DNA from: a bacterium
Lineage (GTDB): Bacteria > Planctomycetota > Planctomycetia > Isosphaerales > Isosphaeraceae
Reading direction: 5' to 3'
NCBI GenBank assembly: GCA_016125085.1
Contig: WGMM01000002.1
Location: 124,001-188,000 of the forward strand
Length of the DNA stretch: 64,000 nucleotides
The number at the start of each line of letters is the position of its first letter. Position 1 is the stretch's first letter. A model generated the notes under the pieces. It was not told where the DNA came from, made no database searches, and was given only the letters and a program-made list of their open reading frames with translations. A program made the translations under genes and the position numbers. Shown piece by piece: positions 35,931 to 43,869 of the stretch.

Positions 35931-36673
35931 GCCTGGATCCTGTCGAAACACCCGCGAAGCCCATGCCTGCCACCGATCGCCCGCAAGTCACCGTCCTGTT
36001 CTTCGCCTCTCTACGTCAGGCCATCGGCGTGGACAGGCTCACCGTCGATATCGAGCCGGGCGGTAAAGTCGACGACCTCCGGCGCGATCTGATCATCCGT
36101 TACCCGCACGCCGAACGCCACTTCGGCCACGTGCGCTGGGCCGTCAACGAACGGTTCGTCGAGCCGGACGAACCGCTGAACGACGGCGACACCGTCGCGG
36201 CGATCCTGCCCGTCAGCGGCGGCGGCGAGCCTCAGCCAGGCCAGGCTGAGGAAATCATCGTCGAACTGACGAGTGCCCCGATCGATTCCCAGGCCTTGAT
36301 CGACCGTGTTTCGACCCCGTCCTGCGGCGCCGTCTGCCTGTTTCTCGGCACCGTGCGAGAATTCACGCAGGACAAAAAAACGACGCATCTTGTCTACGAA
36401 GCCTATCCTGAAATGGCTCTCAAGCAGATGCGGGCGATTCTCCAAGAAGCCGCCGCCCGCTGGCCCATCCCGCGGCTCGGTGTGATCCACCGCCTCGGGC
36501 CGATGGGCCTGGGCGAAGTCAGCATCGCCGTGGCTATCGCGACGCCGCACCGTGGCGAAAGCTTCGAAGCTTGCCGCTGGATCATGGACACGCTGAAGGA
36601 ACGCGTTCCGATCTGGAAGCAGGAGCACTGGTCCGACGGCACGACCGAATGGGTGCACCCGGGCACGAAATAG
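35927..36673 (+). CDS. moaX: Molybdopterin synthase as a MoaD-MoaE fusion
   Basis: A 248-aa fusion. Residues about 20-100 form MoaD (VTVLFFASLRQAIG ... PVSGG), residues about 105-245 form MoaE (CGAVCLFLGTVREF, AYPEMALKQM, KERVPIWKQEHW). The enzyme converts cPMP to molybdopterin. In MoaD the C-terminal Gly-Gly becomes a thiocarboxylate; here Gly98-Gly100 is internal, so cleavage after the Gly pair is expected, as reported for mycobacterial MoaX. The GTG start overlaps the preceding stop by 4 bp although the neighbours are functionally unrelated. A bidirectional hairpin terminates it. Confidence 0.9.
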   Translation: MSLDPVETPAKPMPATDRPQVTVLFFASLRQAIGVDRLTVDIEPGGKVDDLRRDLIIRYPHAERHFGHVRWAVNERFVEPDEPLNDGDTVAAILPVSGGGEPQPGQAEEIIVELTSAPIDSQALIDRVSTPSCGAVCLFLGTVREFTQDKKTTHLVYEAYPEMALKQMRAILQEAAARWPIPRLGVIHRLGPMGLGEVSIAVAIATPHRGESFEACRWIMDTLKERVPIWKQEHWSDGTTEWVHPGTK

Positions 36674-36690
36674 AATAATCTTGAAACGAA

Positions 36691-36714
36691 GAAAGGAGCC
36701 AGGCGGCTCCTTTC
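36691..36714. terminator. Bidirectional hairpin terminator
   Basis: Perfect 10-bp stem GAAAGGAGCC / GGCTCCTTTC with a 4-nt loop, between the convergent molybdopterin synthase and metalloprotease genes. Confidence 0.75.
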
Positions 36715-36745
36715 CTCACTTGCCGTCAGGTATGGCTTCGTACGG

Positions 36746-37447
36746 TCACTCGTCGCTCGAACTGCCGCCGATCAGGCCGAGGCGGATCAGGTAATACAGC
36801 AGCGTGACGATCGCCGAAATCGTGCCGGCGACATATGTCATCGCGGCAGCGTTGAGCACTTTCCCGACTTCGCGGTCCTCTTCCGGGCGAATCATGCCCG
36901 TCATCAGAAGTGCGTTCCGGGCACGACGGCTGGCGTCGAATTCGACAGGCAGATTGACGACCTGAAAGATCACGCCCAGGGAAAAGGCGACGACGCCGAG
37001 AAGGATGAGATTGCCGAGCTGGAGCAGAAATCCGGCCATGATCAGCAGCATGGACGCGTTCGAGCCGATGCTGGCGATGGGCACGATAGCATTACGCAAA
37101 ACCAGCATGGTGTAGCGGTTGGCGTCCTGAATCGCGTGGCCGGCTTCGTGCGCGGCGACACCCAGTGCCGCGATCGAATTCGAGCCATATACCTGCGAAG
37201 ACAGACGCAGCACCTTGTGCGTGGGGTCATAGTGGTCGCTGAGCATTCCGTCGACCGGTTCGATGGCGACGTTGTAGATCCCTTCGGCTTCCATGATACG
37301 TTGTGCGGCCTGAGCACCGGTCAGCCCGGAAGACGCGCGGATCTCGGAGCCGTGCCGGAACGCCGAGGACACTTTCCACTGAGCCCAGCCCGCCAGCATC
37401 ATCGCCGGTGCAAGCATAACGAAATAGAGGGGATCGAATCCGATCAT
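36746..37447 (-). CDS. Membrane zinc metallopeptidase (YugP-like)
   Basis: A 233-aa membrane protein with zinc motif HEAGH (His100, Glu101, His104), the conserved SDHYDPTHKVLRLS just before it, and hydrophobic segments near residues 6-22, 118-155 and 205-225. This matches the YugP / neutral zinc metallopeptidase family. Physiological substrates are unknown. It is the first minus-strand gene past the hairpin and lies downstream of the ATP-grasp gene (137-bp gap). Confidence 0.9.
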   Translation of the reverse strand: MIGFDPLYFVMLAPAMMLAGWAQWKVSSAFRHGSEIRASSGLTGAQAAQRIMEAEGIYNVAIEPVDGMLSDHYDPTHKVLRLSSQVYGSNSIAALGVAAHEAGHAIQDANRYTMLVLRNAIVPIASIGSNASMLLIMAGFLLQLGNLILLGVVAFSLGVIFQVVNLPVEFDASRRARNALLMTGMIRPEEDREVGKVLNAAAMTYVAGTISAIVTLLYYLIRLGLIGGSSSDE

Positions 37448-37584
37448 CGTCTCCGTTCCAGCCTTTCATGAAGAAGAGTCGCGGCAAGACAGACTTCCCG
37501 CATACGACGATTATATGACCATACGTCGCTCGACGAGTGATTGTTCGCCGAAACCCGGGAAAGATTCGGACAATTGCGAAAAGT

Positions 37585-38757
37585 TCATGCTTCGGGGTCG
37601 TTGCCCGTGGACGACCACAACCCATACATCGTACACACCGGGCAACCCGCGTCGATGACCGTCCCCTCCCGTGGCCAGTCGGAGAAATGCCAGAAATCGG
37701 GCCAGAGCGACTCATCCCGGCCGAACGAACGAACCAGGGGATTGTGGCGAAAAATCTGACTTTCACGAAGTTTGCGTTCCGTATAGATCACGATCTTCCG
37801 CATTTTCCGACGGGTGCGTTCCAGAGCCCGCCGGCGTTCCCGCGCGAGATCGAACCAGGTTCGATCCTGTTCGAAGATTTTGCGATGCACATCGAAGAGC
37901 CCTTGCTTCACCACCAGCTCCAGCATTTCCATCGATGCCGACGGCCGCGGGTTGACCTCCAGAAGATACCAGTGACCTTCCCGGCGGTGATGCACGAGGT
38001 CGAAATTCCAGAGCCCCTTCAGGCCAAAGCTTATCGTAAGTCTTTGTGCCAGAGAATCGAGCGCAGGCATAGCACGACGTACGCAAGTATCGTGTACCGG
38101 TCCCACACTGCCGGAATACGCGAACGGCCTGCCTGGCGCGCCTCGAAGAGACTCACACAGGCCAATTAAAACGCTTTTTTCGCCATCGCTTGCGACCGTC
38201 GCGCCGAACGTCCTTCCTGGTATGAACTTCTGCCAGATCCCGGGGCAAGCCTCTTCGGACATATCATGCATGCGTGATCTGTCGACCCGAAGGGCACGCC
38301 GTGTCCGCCACCCGCCTGTGGTTTTCGAAGGTTTCCAGAGCCATTGCCGCAACTTTCGCGGGCGGTCTTCGAATTCACGCGTCTCGGGAAACCGGATGCT
38401 CGATCCCGCTTCACCCACAACCCGGGCCAGTGCGACAGGATCCCTCACGGCCCGGCATACGGATGCCGCATTGCCCCACAGCGTCGAGTCTTGCGAGGAT
38501 GCATCGATCCAATCGGGCGCGTTTTCGAGCGGACCGGAATAAAGCCACGGCCGGTTTCCGACAATCGCACGGAACGCTTCGGGCGAAAGATCCGGCACAT
38601 GATCTTCGAAGCCGATCACCTGCCCCCAGCTGCTCTCCAGGCCAAATTCATCGTCGCCATAAGCGTCGAAAAGTCCGACATTCAGACCCGAGCGGCGAAC
38701 CATCGATGCCGTGGCACGGGCAGCCGCACCGATGACGTAGATTTCCGGATCGTTCAT
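37585..38757 (-). CDS. ATP-grasp ligase, like ORF17 of methanopterin C1 gene islands
   Basis: A 390-aa ATP-grasp protein. The core motifs include WLWKPSKTTGG near 139 (nucleotide-binding Lys and Gly-rich loop), WQKFIPGRTFGATVA near 175, LKGLWNFDLVHH near 247 and LEVNPRPSASMEML near 265 (Mg-binding E/N). The C-terminus SDWPREGTVIDAGCPVCTMYG matches the end typical of this subgroup. In methylotrophs a related ATP-grasp gene (orf17) belongs to the tetrahydromethanopterin island and is thought to serve cofactor synthesis; here fae and mtdB lie within 2.5 kb. It may ligate an amino acid or other carboxylate during H4MPT synthesis (inference). Confidence 0.75.
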   Translation of the reverse strand: MNDPEIYVIGAAARATASMVRRSGLNVGLFDAYGDDEFGLESSWGQVIGFEDHVPDLSPEAFRAIVGNRPWLYSGPLENAPDWIDASSQDSTLWGNAASVCRAVRDPVALARVVGEAGSSIRFPETREFEDRPRKLRQWLWKPSKTTGGWRTRRALRVDRSRMHDMSEEACPGIWQKFIPGRTFGATVASDGEKSVLIGLCESLRGAPGRPFAYSGSVGPVHDTCVRRAMPALDSLAQRLTISFGLKGLWNFDLVHHRREGHWYLLEVNPRPSASMEMLELVVKQGLFDVHRKIFEQDRTWFDLARERRRALERTRRKMRKIVIYTERKLRESQIFRHNPLVRSFGRDESLWPDFWHFSDWPREGTVIDAGCPVCTMYGLWSSTGNDPEA

Positions 38758-38773
38758 GCGGCACTCGGATCAG

Positions 38774-38816
38774 AAAAAAGAAAAGCGTTCCGCGCCGAAG
38801 GTCGGCCGGAACGCTT
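38774..38816 (-). terminator. Intrinsic terminator of the small exported Cys protein gene
   Basis: On the minus strand AAGCGTTCCG ... CGGAACGCTT (38807-38816 with 38783-38792) followed by TTCTTTTTTC. It sits 28 bp after the stop at 38844. Confidence 0.75.
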
Positions 38817-38843
38817 CGCGATTCGAAGTGGAGCCTGGTCGAA

Positions 38844-39167
38844 TTACTTGACCAGCTCGATCGCCGTGACGTCGACTTCCAGCTTGCCGTCTTTCTCGGC
38901 GCAGCTGCCTTCGACCTTGGTCTTGTGCACGCCCTGGCAGAGGTTCTTGTGGAACGACTTGCTCTTGTCGCCGACGAGGAAGTAATTCGTCTTCTTGCCG
39001 TCCTTTTCGACGACCAGGACGTTCTGGCACTTGTCGGCGATGCCGAGCGAGCACTTGGCGCACTGGCCTTCACCGCTGAGCTTGACTTCCTTACCAGCGG
39101 CATGAGCCGTCAGGGCCATGACGGAAGCGAAAGCGAAAACGCTCAGAAAGCTGATGATCTTCTTCAT
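38844..39167 (-). CDS. Small exported Cys-containing protein (DUF6370-like)
   Basis: A 107-aa protein with a clear signal peptide (residues 4-23, ending AHAA) and a small mature domain with CAKC (about 36-39), further Cys in KCQN, NLCQG and GSCAEK, and NYFLVGDKSKSFHKNLC. The pattern resembles planctomycete DUF6370 proteins; remembered likeness only. The Cys/His set could bind metal or form disulfides. Its own terminator makes it monocistronic. It is divergent from fae. Confidence 0.7.
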   Translation of the reverse strand: MKKIISFLSVFAFASVMALTAHAAGKEVKLSGEGQCAKCSLGIADKCQNVLVVEKDGKKTNYFLVGDKSKSFHKNLCQGVHKTKVEGSCAEKDGKLEVDVTAIELVK

Positions 39168-39596
39168 CGAGTCGTGATCTCCTGGAACCGGAGTACGGAA
39201 ACTCGTCCGGAAGGGATTCGGTTCGACATCGAAACGAACCATGGACGAGGTTGAGAATACGGGTCGAAAAGCTGTACGTTCCGACCGTCCAGGCGCATTG
39301 TAAAACAATGGCCACGGATGGCAAGCGAAATACGACAAGTCTTCATCGTCTACCGTCCGGGATCGCTCGCCGGCACGATTTGGCGATAGGGTGTTGCCAC
39401 GGCGATCCGGTGGCGTTTATGATCGGCGATCGTTCCGGAAACCTGCCGGAAGCGACGACCGGTCTCTCCGATCGGTGAAGCCCGCAACCGCGAGCTTCGT
39501 GCCCCTCAAAGCAACGTAAACGCTCCAGGTTTCCGCCGGTTCCAATTCGTACGTATCTCGGCAACGGCCGAAATTCTGGGGAGTTCTGTTCGCATC
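39168..39596. other. Divergent intergenic region between the Cys protein gene and fae (429 bp)
   Basis: Regulatory spacer without a credible gene. It contains the fae promoter at 39394-39423 and therefore a predicted fae leader of roughly 165 nt, long enough for RNA-level control, but I could not recognise a riboswitch class. Confidence 0.5.
39394..39423 (+). promoter_or_regulatory. Sigma70-type promoter of fae
   Basis: TTGCCA (39394-39399), 18-bp spacer, TATGAT (39418-39423); each hexamer matches consensus at five of six positions. Predicted start near 39430. Confidence 0.6.
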
Positions 39597-40094
39597 ATGT
39601 CTATGTACATCGGTGAAGGCCTCGTCGGCGACGGTAACGAAATCGCTCACATCGACCTCCTGATCGGCTCGAAAACCGGCCCGGTCGGCGTCGCCTTCGC
39701 GAACGCTCTGGCCAACCAGTCCCACGGCCATACCAACCTGCTCGCAGTCCTCACGCCGAACCTGGCCGTGAAGCCCGCCACGGTCATGATCACCAAGGTC
39801 ACGATCAAGGGTATGAAGCAGGCTGTGCAAATGTTCGGCCCTGCCCAGTTCGCCGTCGCCAAGGCCGTGGCTGACAGCGTCGCCGAAGGCGTAATCCCCG
39901 CCGATCAGGCGGAAGATCTCGTCATCGTCTGCGGTGTGTTCATCCACCCCGCCGCCGAAGACGACGCCAAAATTCAGAAGTACAACTACGAAGCCACCAA
40001 GCTGGCTATCAAGAACGCCATGACCGGCCAGCCCACGGCCAAGGAAATGGTCGAAAAGCGCGACAGCGTCTCGCACCCGTTCGGAGCCAAGTGA
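39597..40094 (+). CDS. fae: Formaldehyde-activating enzyme
   Basis: A 165-aa cytoplasmic protein that matches Fae over its full length: [21 protein letters not shown] with catalytic His18, [30 protein letters not shown] and HPFGAK at the end. Fae condenses formaldehyde with tetrahydromethanopterin to methylene-H4MPT, the entry step of H4MPT-linked formaldehyde oxidation. GGGGAG lies 13 nt before the ATG. A strong hairpin follows at 40141, then mtdB, the next enzyme in the pathway. Planctomycetes are known carriers of these genes without being classical methylotrophs. Confidence 0.96.
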   Translation: MSMYIGEGLVGDGNEIAHIDLLIGSKTGPVGVAFANALANQSHGHTNLLAVLTPNLAVKPATVMITKVTIKGMKQAVQMFGPAQFAVAKAVADSVAEGVIPADQAEDLVIVCGVFIHPAAEDDAKIQKYNYEATKLAIKNAMTGQPTAKEMVEKRDSVSHPFGAK

Positions 40095-40140
40095 GCAGGA
40101 CCGAAACCGTCCTCGCGAACTTCGCAGCGAAACCATCGAC

Positions 40141-40169
40141 GACACGAGTCGCCCCGCGCGACTCGTGTC
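40141..40169 (+). terminator. Hairpin terminator after fae
   Basis: Perfect 12-bp stem GACACGAGTCGC / GCGACTCGTGTC with a 5-nt loop, followed by TCGTTTCATTT, 46 bp after the fae stop. It separates or attenuates transcription into mtdB. Confidence 0.7.
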
Positions 40170-40278
40170 TCGTTTCATTTCGCCATCCGCCCAACCCGTC
40201 GGATCGAACACTTTCGCCCGACTCGCAACACATCAATTGACATAGACTTGTACCCAGGTTCCCCAGTGAGCGATTCCC

Positions 40279-41154
40279 ATGCCGGACCAACCGCCGCGAA
40301 TTCTCATCCAGCTCGATCCGGACAAGCATCCGAGCGTTTTCGACCGGGTCGTCGCAGTCGACGCCGGGGTGGATCAGATTTTCTCCTACGGCTCAGTCAA
40401 GCCTGAGGACGTCGAGGCGCTCGTGCATGGAGCGATCTTCACGCGCGGTTTCGACCAGCTCAAGAACACGGCGATCTTCATCGGCGGATCCGACATGGAA
40501 GCTGGCGAAGTCCTGCTCGAAGCCGTCCGCAAAGCCTTCTTCGGCCCGTTTCGCGTTTCGGTGATGCTCGATCCCAACGGCTCGAACACGACCGCGGCGG
40601 CGGCAGTCCTGCGCGTGATCGAAGGTGTCGGTGGATCGCTCGATGATCATGACGCCGCCGTACTTGCCGCCACCGGGCCCGTCGGCCGGCGTGTGGCCAT
40701 GCTGCTGGCTCAACAGGGAGCACGCGTGCGGGTAGGCAGCAGGCAGCATGCGAAATCGGCCGCCGTCGCCGAAAGCCTGGCGGAAATGACCGGCAACCGG
40801 TTCGTACCCTTCGAAACGAGTACGCCTGAAGCGCTGGCGGAAGGCCTGCATGGCACGGAAGTGATCGTCGCGGCAGGTGCCGCCGGCATCATGCTGTTGC
40901 CGAAACCGGTGCTCGAAACGTGTGACCAGCTCAAGGTCGCGATCGACCTGAACGCCGTCGACCCGGTCGGTATCGAAGGCATCAAGCCCCAGGACAAAAA
41001 GACCGAAAAGGGCCAATTCCTGGCCTGGGGGGCGTTGGGTGTCGGATCGCTCAAGATGAAAATTCATAAAGCAGCGATCCGCAAGCTTTTCGACGCCCCG
41101 GACCAGATTATCGACGCCCGGGAAGCCTTCGAAATCGGCAAAACTCTGGGCTGA
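40279..41154 (+). CDS. mtdB: NAD(P)-dependent methylene-H4MPT dehydrogenase
   Basis: A 291-aa enzyme aligned by eye with methylobacterial MtdA/MtdB: TAIFIGGSDMEAGE, KAFFGPFRVSVMLDPNGSNTTAAA near 85-110, the Rossmann loop LAATGPVGRRVA near 130-141, and AWGALGVGSLKMKIHKA near 255-272. It oxidises methylene-H4MPT to methenyl-H4MPT with NAD(P)+, following Fae. MtdA, MtdB and MtdC are close relatives, so the cofactor preference is open; fae linkage favours MtdB/MtdC. A TTGACA at 40237 lacks a matching -10. A 12-bp hairpin ends the gene. Confidence 0.92.
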   Translation: MPDQPPRILIQLDPDKHPSVFDRVVAVDAGVDQIFSYGSVKPEDVEALVHGAIFTRGFDQLKNTAIFIGGSDMEAGEVLLEAVRKAFFGPFRVSVMLDPNGSNTTAAAAVLRVIEGVGGSLDDHDAAVLAATGPVGRRVAMLLAQQGARVRVGSRQHAKSAAVAESLAEMTGNRFVPFETSTPEALAEGLHGTEVIVAAGAAGIMLLPKPVLETCDQLKVAIDLNAVDPVGIEGIKPQDKKTEKGQFLAWGALGVGSLKMKIHKAAIRKLFDAPDQIIDAREAFEIGKTLG

Positions 41155-41212
41155 TTCGCTGGCCCGAAGCTCTGGCAACTCGGCCTGGATCCTCCAGATC
41201 GGTAAAAAACGA

Positions 41213-41243
41213 AGGAACGCTCCGAACGAAGCGGAGCGTTCCT
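41213..41243 (+). terminator. Hairpin terminator after mtdB
   Basis: Perfect 12-bp stem AGGAACGCTCCG / CGGAGCGTTCCT, 7-nt loop, followed by GTTATTAT, 59 bp after the mtdB stop. Confidence 0.75.
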
Positions 41244-41347
41244 GTTATTATCGAGATCGATTGCGATGGACAGGGACGTGCGAGGCGCAGATCACAGCGA
41301 AACGAGCAGCCGGCGGATTTTGGCCGCCGACTTCGATCGCTTACGGC

Positions 41348-41437
41348 TCACTTCTTGCGGTGACGGATACGGGCTCTCATTTTCCGTTTCTTCCGACCGA
41401 CTTTCCGACGCCCTTTGCCTCGACGGCGACTGGCCAT
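41348..41437 (-). CDS. Tiny, extremely basic peptide (bS22 / AURKAIP1-COX24-like)
   Basis: A 29-aa frame: it starts MASRRRGKGRRKVGR and ends in RIRHRKK, with 18 Arg/Lys/His residues and no acidic one. It has a textbook Shine-Dalgarno (GGAGG at 41443-41447, 5 nt before the ATG). Size, charge and the RKKRKMRARIRHRKK type tail resemble the AURKAIP1/COX24 family that includes the small ribosomal protein bS22 of mycobacteria. It probably binds ribosomal RNA (inference from charge and likeness). It is easily missed by gene callers because of its length. Confidence 0.65.
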   Translation of the reverse strand: MASRRRGKGRRKVGRKKRKMRARIRHRKK

Positions 41438-41721
41438 AGGACCTCCAAATGGATGATGATGTCGTCAAACGACGCGTATTGAGTCTACAAGGCTTGTACG
41501 ACGTTGGGAGCACTTACGCCAGCGGCGGCCCCCGAACGGAAGTCACGTATCATAATACCTCACCCCGACCGAACGCAAGGCGAATGGTCCGATTTCCTTC
41601 GATGACATACCGGAACTGCCCAAGAATGACCATTGAACCGGCTGCGCCGATCGGTCATCATGAGCCGGACCACCGATCGGTTCCTCTCCCTATCCGCACC
41701 TGCTGCAAGGGCCTTCCTGCC

Positions 41722-42798
41722 ATGATTCGACTTCGCCGTGACTCGATCGTCCGCACCCTGACGCTCGCGGCATTCTCCTCCTTCCTGCCGCTCGCGACGT
41801 TGCCAGCAAACGCCGCGGAGCCGCTCGAAATCGTTTTCGTGGACGTCATGGGCGGCGCTGCGACGCTCATCAAAACGCCGGAAGGCGAGACGATCCTGAT
41901 CGATTCCGGCTGGCCCGGGCTCGACGACCGAGACCCGAAGCGGATCGTCTACGTTCTCAAGGAAGTGCTCGGCAAGTCGCGAATCGATCACCTCGTCACG
42001 ACCCACTGGCATACGGACCATTACGGCGGCGTGAAAGGCCTGGCCGAACGGGTCGAGATCGGCCGGTTCTGGGACCGTGGCCTGCCGGAAGATCCGGGCG
42101 TCGATCCCGCCAACTTCCCGGACGGCCCCAAGCCCGAAGACAAGCTCGGCATCGCCTACCGGGCCGCGTCGAAAGGCAAGCGAACGGTCATCAAGGCCGG
42201 CGACACGCTCGCTCTCAAGGGTGGCATCAAGGCGACCGTCCTTGCGGCCTCCGGCAAGGTCATGCCAGCGCCGGCCGGAGCGAAGCCGAACCCCCTGTGC
42301 GAACATGCTCCTGAGGACAAGCCGAAGGACGACAGCGACAACGCGCTTTCGACCGTCATCAAATTTTCGCTGGGCAAGTTCGACTTTTTCGACGCCGGCG
42401 ACCTGACCTGGAACATCGAGAAAAACCTTGTCTGCCCGCATGACCTCGTCGGACCGGTCGACCTCTACCAGGTCACCCACCACGGCATGGACATTTCCAA
42501 CCATCCGACCCTGCTCAAAACACTCGACCCGACGGTCGCCATCATGAACAACGGCCCGCGCAAGGGTGGCTCGGCCGCGACGATCAAGCTCCTGCGCGAA
42601 CTGCCGAACCTGAAGGCCGCATTCGCCATGCACCGGAATCACGCCCTGAGCGAATCCGAAAACATGCCGGCGGAATTCACGGCCAATTCGGACACGACCG
42701 GCGGCGAATTCATCCGTGTGACGGTCGATCCGGACGGGTCGAAGTACCGCGTCCGCATCGGCGCTTACGGCAAAGAGAAGGAATTCGAATCGAAGTGA
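41722..42798 (+). CDS. Exported metallo-beta-lactamase-fold hydrolase (ComEC-like MBL domain)
   Basis: A 358-aa protein: signal peptide (residues 10-32, cut near ANAA), then an MBL fold with TTHWHTDH (His95, His97, Asp99, His100), DAGDLTWN near 230 and VTHHGMDISNHP near 253. The layout matches the MBL domain of ComEC/Rec2-type proteins but without a membrane channel, so a secreted phosphoesterase or lactonase-like activity is possible. The start at ATG 41722 gives the signal peptide. The 280 bp upstream contain no other gene. A shared terminator separates it from the convergent HNH gene. Confidence 0.85.
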   Translation: MIRLRRDSIVRTLTLAAFSSFLPLATLPANAAEPLEIVFVDVMGGAATLIKTPEGETILIDSGWPGLDDRDPKRIVYVLKEVLGKSRIDHLVTTHWHTDHYGGVKGLAERVEIGRFWDRGLPEDPGVDPANFPDGPKPEDKLGIAYRAASKGKRTVIKAGDTLALKGGIKATVLAASGKVMPAPAGAKPNPLCEHAPEDKPKDDSDNALSTVIKFSLGKFDFFDAGDLTWNIEKNLVCPHDLVGPVDLYQVTHHGMDISNHPTLLKTLDPTVAIMNNGPRKGGSAATIKLLRELPNLKAAFAMHRNHALSESENMPAEFTANSDTTGGEFIRVTVDPDGSKYRVRIGAYGKEKEFESK

Positions 42799-42831
42799 CT
42801 GTTCGGAATTGACTTGCGTGAATGAAACTTC

Positions 42832-42863
42832 AAGAGCCGGCAGGCAACGCCCCGCCGGCTCTT
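42832..42863. terminator. Bidirectional hairpin terminator
   Basis: Ten-bp stem AAGAGCCGGC / GCCGGCTCTT (42832-42841 with 42854-42863) and a 12-nt loop, followed by T residues, between convergent genes. Confidence 0.75.
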
Positions 42864-42882
42864 TCGATTCATGAACGTGCCG

Positions 42883-43518
42883 TCACGCCAGGTCGATCGA
42901 CCACTGGCTGTTTTCCAGGAACACCCGCCAGCTCTGATACTTGCGGCTGCTGAGCTTGGTCGTCAGGAGCGGGCTGGTGCGCGGCCGCTCGGGCGTTTTG
43001 GCCAGCGGCATGCCCGCATCACGGGGCGTCCGGCCACCCTTGCGGACATTACATCGCAGGCACGCAGTGACGATATTCTCCCAGTTAGCCGGGCCGCCCC
43101 GGCTGCGCGGGATGACGTGGTCCATGGAAAGCTCATGTGGCGCGTATTTCTTGCCGCAGTACTGACAGCGGTTGCCGTCTCTCGCGAAAAGGTTGCGTCT
43201 GTTGAACTTGACTCGCTGACGCGGCAGGCGGTCGAAATCCAGGAGCCGAACGATTCTCGGTGCTTCGAGTTCGAACCTCACGGAACGAAGCACGTCGTCG
43301 TCGGGATCCCAGCGGCCCGTTCGAACCAGCGACCGCTCGAGCCAGCGGTCGAACGTGTAGGATTCGAAGTAGCCTTCCTCCTGAACGTGCACGACTTCGG
43401 CATCGCCCTTGTACAACATGGACAATGCCCTGCGAACAGAGATCACCTGCACCGCCATGTACAAGCGATTCAACACGAGCACGTTGGCCTGCAAAGCTGC
43501 GGTAGAGACGGAACTCAT
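42883..43518 (-). CDS. HNH endonuclease
   Basis: A 211-aa protein. An N-terminal domain (about 10-100) is followed by a zinc-ribbon HNH module: CQYCG (Cys118, Cys121), SMDHVIPRSRGG with the catalytic Asp133-His134, Asn-containing NWENIVTAC and CLRC (Cys153, Cys156). It is of the widespread housekeeping-like HNH type whose biological role is unknown; no restriction methyltransferase is adjacent. ATG at 43518 was chosen over upstream starts because the conserved N-terminus begins there. Confidence 0.87.
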   Translation of the reverse strand: MSSVSTAALQANVLVLNRLYMAVQVISVRRALSMLYKGDAEVVHVQEEGYFESYTFDRWLERSLVRTGRWDPDDDVLRSVRFELEAPRIVRLLDFDRLPRQRVKFNRRNLFARDGNRCQYCGKKYAPHELSMDHVIPRSRGGPANWENIVTACLRCNVRKGGRTPRDAGMPLAKTPERPRTSPLLTTKLSSRKYQSWRVFLENSQWSIDLA

Positions 43519-43836
43519 AGGCTGAGAACCTCTTGCGTCAACGGATCGGGCAGTTTTTCGAGACGAATACCTGTAGCGACCTTGCTGCACTTGCGTTCGA
43601 ATTCCGTTCGAAGTGCATGTCGTTTCGACGCTGGCTTGCCTGTTTAGGTTCGCTGGTCGAATCTGGTTCGTTTCATCACTCGCAGCAGCGGAGCGCTGAG
43701 AGCAGGATCGTCGGCAGTGTTACCGAGCGATCAAGCCTGATGTCGATTCCCGCAATCGTGTCGTGAAGTCCTGAAGTCGTTGCACCTCTCAGTTCCGGGG
43801 GCAGGTGTCGAAGTCGTCCAGCTCAGTCGAATCTAC
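43519..43836. other. Intergenic region between HNH and leuB genes (about 320 bp)
   Basis: No gene or RNA recognised. The left part is the upstream region of the HNH gene and the right part leads to the leuB terminator. A short inverted repeat around TTCGAATTCCGTTCGAA (43596 region) is the only local structure noted. Confidence 0.4.
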
Positions 43837-43861
43837 GAAAAACGGGGCCAGAAGACCCCGT
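43837..43861 (-). terminator. Intrinsic terminator of leuB
   Basis: On the minus strand ACGGGG (43861-43856), loop TCTTCTGG, CCCCGT (43847-43842), then TTTTC. It begins 9 bp after the leuB stop. Confidence 0.75.
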
Positions 43862-43869
43862 CGAGCGAA

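Noticed and set aside
40237..40242. TTGACA before mtdB as a promoter
   Set aside because: No acceptable -10 at 15-19 bp downstream.
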